NCBI GenBank assembly: GCA_031359995.1
Contig: JANMAT010000056.1
Location: 1 to 31,840, forward strand
Direction of reading: 5' to 3'
Length of the DNA stretch: 31,840 nucleotides
DNA from: JANMAT01 sp031359995
GTDB lineage: Bacteria > Actinomycetota > Acidimicrobiia > Acidimicrobiales > Ilumatobacteraceae
A model generated the notes under the pieces. It was not told where the DNA came from, did not search any database, and saw only the letters and a program-made list of their open reading frames with translations. A program made the translations under genes and the position numbers. Numbering within the stretch: position 1 is the stretch's first letter; each line of letters starts with the position of its first letter. Positions 30,557 through 31,840 of this stretch are shown piece by piece.

Positions 30557-30727
30557 CTACCTCAGGAGACTCTCGAACGTGCGGTGCGGCCACAGGGCGA
30601 TCATGTCGATGCGATCCTGGCCCGGCCGTGCCGCCGCCAGCTTCATGAGGAGCACGACGTCAGGTGGTGGGCCGAGGACGCGCAGACCCTCGTGCTCGAC
30701 GAGGACGGCGCAACGCTCGAACCCCAC
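30557..30727 (-). pseudogene. C-terminal fragment of a nucleotidyltransferase-like (AbiEii-type) protein
   Basis: A minus-strand frame of 56 codons from a GTG at 30727 to a TAG at 30557 reads FERCAVLVEHEGLRVLGPPP, then DVVLLMKLAAARPGQDRIDM and IALWPHRTFESLLR. The PxxhhhxMKLxAxRxxDxxD pattern is that of the C-terminal half of AbiEii/DUF6036-like nucleotidyltransferases. The catalytic N-terminal half is absent, because the frame runs into the 3' end of the Fic gene, and the end is earlier than usual. It is most likely a remnant; expression as a small protein cannot be excluded. Confidence 0.5.
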
Positions 30728-30752
30728 GCAACACGGCTGCCGCCTGCTCGGG

Positions 30753-31838
30753 TCAGCGGACAGGCCTGCGGTACCCGCGCACCAGCGTGCCGTCGGAGCG
30801 ATGGTACGACTCGACGAAGTCGGCCGCGGGCGCCTGCGGAGCAGCGTGACGCGTCGGGTCGGTCAGGTCGGCGGCGACCGCGTCCCGGGCCCGCTGCGGC
30901 AGCAACAGTCGGCGAGCGCCTTCGCCTTCGTCGAACGCGTTCGTGGCCTGCATCTGGGCGGTGGCCGAAGCGACGTCGTCGAACTCGATGCCGAACGTCC
31001 AGTCGTGGGCGTAGCGCATCGCCTTGAGGAACACACTCGGGTCGTCGTCGCGCGTGAGGCGACGCAATGCGCCGAGGTAGTCGCTGCGATAGCCGGTGGG
31101 GATGATGATGCGGGTCTCGTCGTTGGCGACGAGCTCGCCGTTCATCATGATGCGGGCCATGCGACCGTTGCCGTCGTCGAAGGGGTGGACCTCGGCCACG
31201 AGGAACATCGTGCAGGTCGCGCGCTCCCAAGGCGTGTCCAAGTCGGCCAGGCGGGCGTGGCCCTCGACGAAGGTGCCGTACACGAGGTCGGGATCAACGA
31301 AACGGCTGTTGCCGGCTTGATTGGCCATCTGCTTGAACTCGCCGGGGCGGTTCTCGGGGCGGCCGCCCATGATCGTCGCGTGGCGGGTGTGCATCGCTTC
31401 GAGGAACTCGTCGACGTTGTCGAACCGACGTCGCATCTCGGCCTCGTCGGAGACGATCTCGAAGGTGCCCACGAGGTCGTGGGTGTCCTTCTGGCGGCCG
31501 GCAGGCTGTTCGTGCTGGTAGACGATGCGCTCGGCTTCGACGAGAGCGAACTCGGTGCCCTCGATGTAGTTCGAGAAGTACGCCTCGAAGAACGGCAGCG
31601 TCCGGTAGCGGTCCGGGTCGTTGCGGTCGATCCGGCGTGACTGGGGTGGTGCGTTGCGTAGGGCGGCAACGAGCCGGTCGAGGCGGGCCACGCGCTCGAC
31701 GTCGTAGGGGCGGCCCGCCTGGCGTAACCATTCAGGTATCGCGCGTGGGCGCGCGTGTGTTCGGTAGGTTGCGTGTGTGCCGGTCCGATGGGGTGTCGTG
31801 TGAGCGACGTGTCGTCGGATCTGGCCGGGTGGAGTCAT
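30753..31838 (-). CDS. Class II Fic-domain protein (probable AMP transferase)
   Basis: A 361-residue Fic protein. The catalytic loop HPFDDGNGR is at 218-226 and the following MARIMMN is standard; GEFKQMANQAGNSRFVDP precedes it. An inhibitory (S/T)xxxE(G/N) motif, S89-N-Y-I-E93-G94, lies N-terminal to the Fic fold, which defines class II, where the glutamate blocks ATP binding. Such proteins AMPylate target proteins; the target here is unknown. The ATG at 31838 lies 3 bp from the window edge and has no visible ribosome-binding site, and the first 30 residues look non-conserved, so the true start may differ. The GC content seems lower than in the core genes. Confidence 0.85.
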   Translation of the reverse strand: MTPPGQIRRHVAHTTPHRTGTHATYRTHARPRAIPEWLRQAGRPYDVERVARLDRLVAALRNAPPQSRRIDRNDPDRYRTLPFFEAYFSNYIEGTEFALVEAERIVYQHEQPAGRQKDTHDLVGTFEIVSDEAEMRRRFDNVDEFLEAMHTRHATIMGGRPENRPGEFKQMANQAGNSRFVDPDLVYGTFVEGHARLADLDTPWERATCTMFLVAEVHPFDDGNGRMARIMMNGELVANDETRIIIPTGYRSDYLGALRRLTRDDDPSVFLKAMRYAHDWTFGIEFDDVASATAQMQATNAFDEGEGARRLLLPQRARDAVAADLTDPTRHAAPQAPAADFVESYHRSDGTLVRGYRRPVR

Positions 31839-31840
31839 GC

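Overview
The window is a gene-dense, very GC-rich stretch (about 70 % or more by eye) whose content points to an actinobacterium, most likely of the Acidimicrobiia (Ilumatobacter/Iamia-like). The reasons are a WhiB regulator, an orphan WXG100 protein, a membrane LysM-BTAD protein, a pair of Get3/ArsA-like ATPases of the mycobacterial BagA/BagB kind, many GTG starts with probable leaderless promoters, and secreted proteins built from LDTR...NLVVV...DVAGY repeats, which I associate with that class. The taxonomic call is inference from content only.

Layout. 1-6271 (all minus): a partial adenosine deaminase; a secreted triple-repeat protein with a C-terminal HEVIH motif; a HAD hydrolase translationally coupled to a tandem GNAT acetyltransferase; a WXG100 protein; a Nudix-MOSC pair. 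6716-11166: a second secreted triple-repeat protein (plus), an M20 amidohydrolase (plus) and a convergent MFS transporter (minus). 11175-15166: a membrane LysM/winged-helix/BTAD protein (plus) facing a CaiB/BaiF CoA-transferase (minus). 15210-22062 (all plus): pxpA-pxpB-pxpC (5-oxoprolinase), a broken DUF3291 gene, a second CaiB/BaiF CoA-transferase, selA and selB, mostly joined by 4-bp stop/start overlaps. A perfect 10-6-10 inverted repeat lies in the control region between the first CoA-transferase and pxpA. 22089-24118: a duplicated 47-bp element, a hairpin, a minus-strand membrane-anchored protein of unknown function and a head-less, internally deleted WYL regulator. 24045-26922 (minus): AI-2E/PerM-type membrane protein, WhiB, NfeD-like membrane protein. 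26949-29633 (plus): two Get3/ArsA-like ATPases, a lone receiver domain and tRNA-Pro(CGG). 29655-31838 (minus): an accessory segment next to the tRNA with gene fragments, a VapBC toxin-antitoxin pair, a nucleotidyltransferase-like remnant and a class II Fic protein.

How the genes work together. PxpABC opens 5-oxoproline to glutamate. SelA and SelB make Sec-tRNA and deliver it to recoded UGA codons, so the organism probably uses selenocysteine, although neither selC, selD nor a selenoprotein is visible here. The two ATPases probably act together in targeting or stress tolerance.

The observations I find most worth following are the HEVIH protein carried on surface repeats, the shared operator between the CoA-transferase and the oxoprolinase/sel cluster, the LysM-BTAD membrane protein, an NfeD protein that seems to have lost its catalytic serine, and several genes between 17.4 and 24.1 kb that look intact except for missing internal or N-terminal pieces. 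Those last could be true decay or assembly collapse. Everything was read by eye; no database search or alignment was run.
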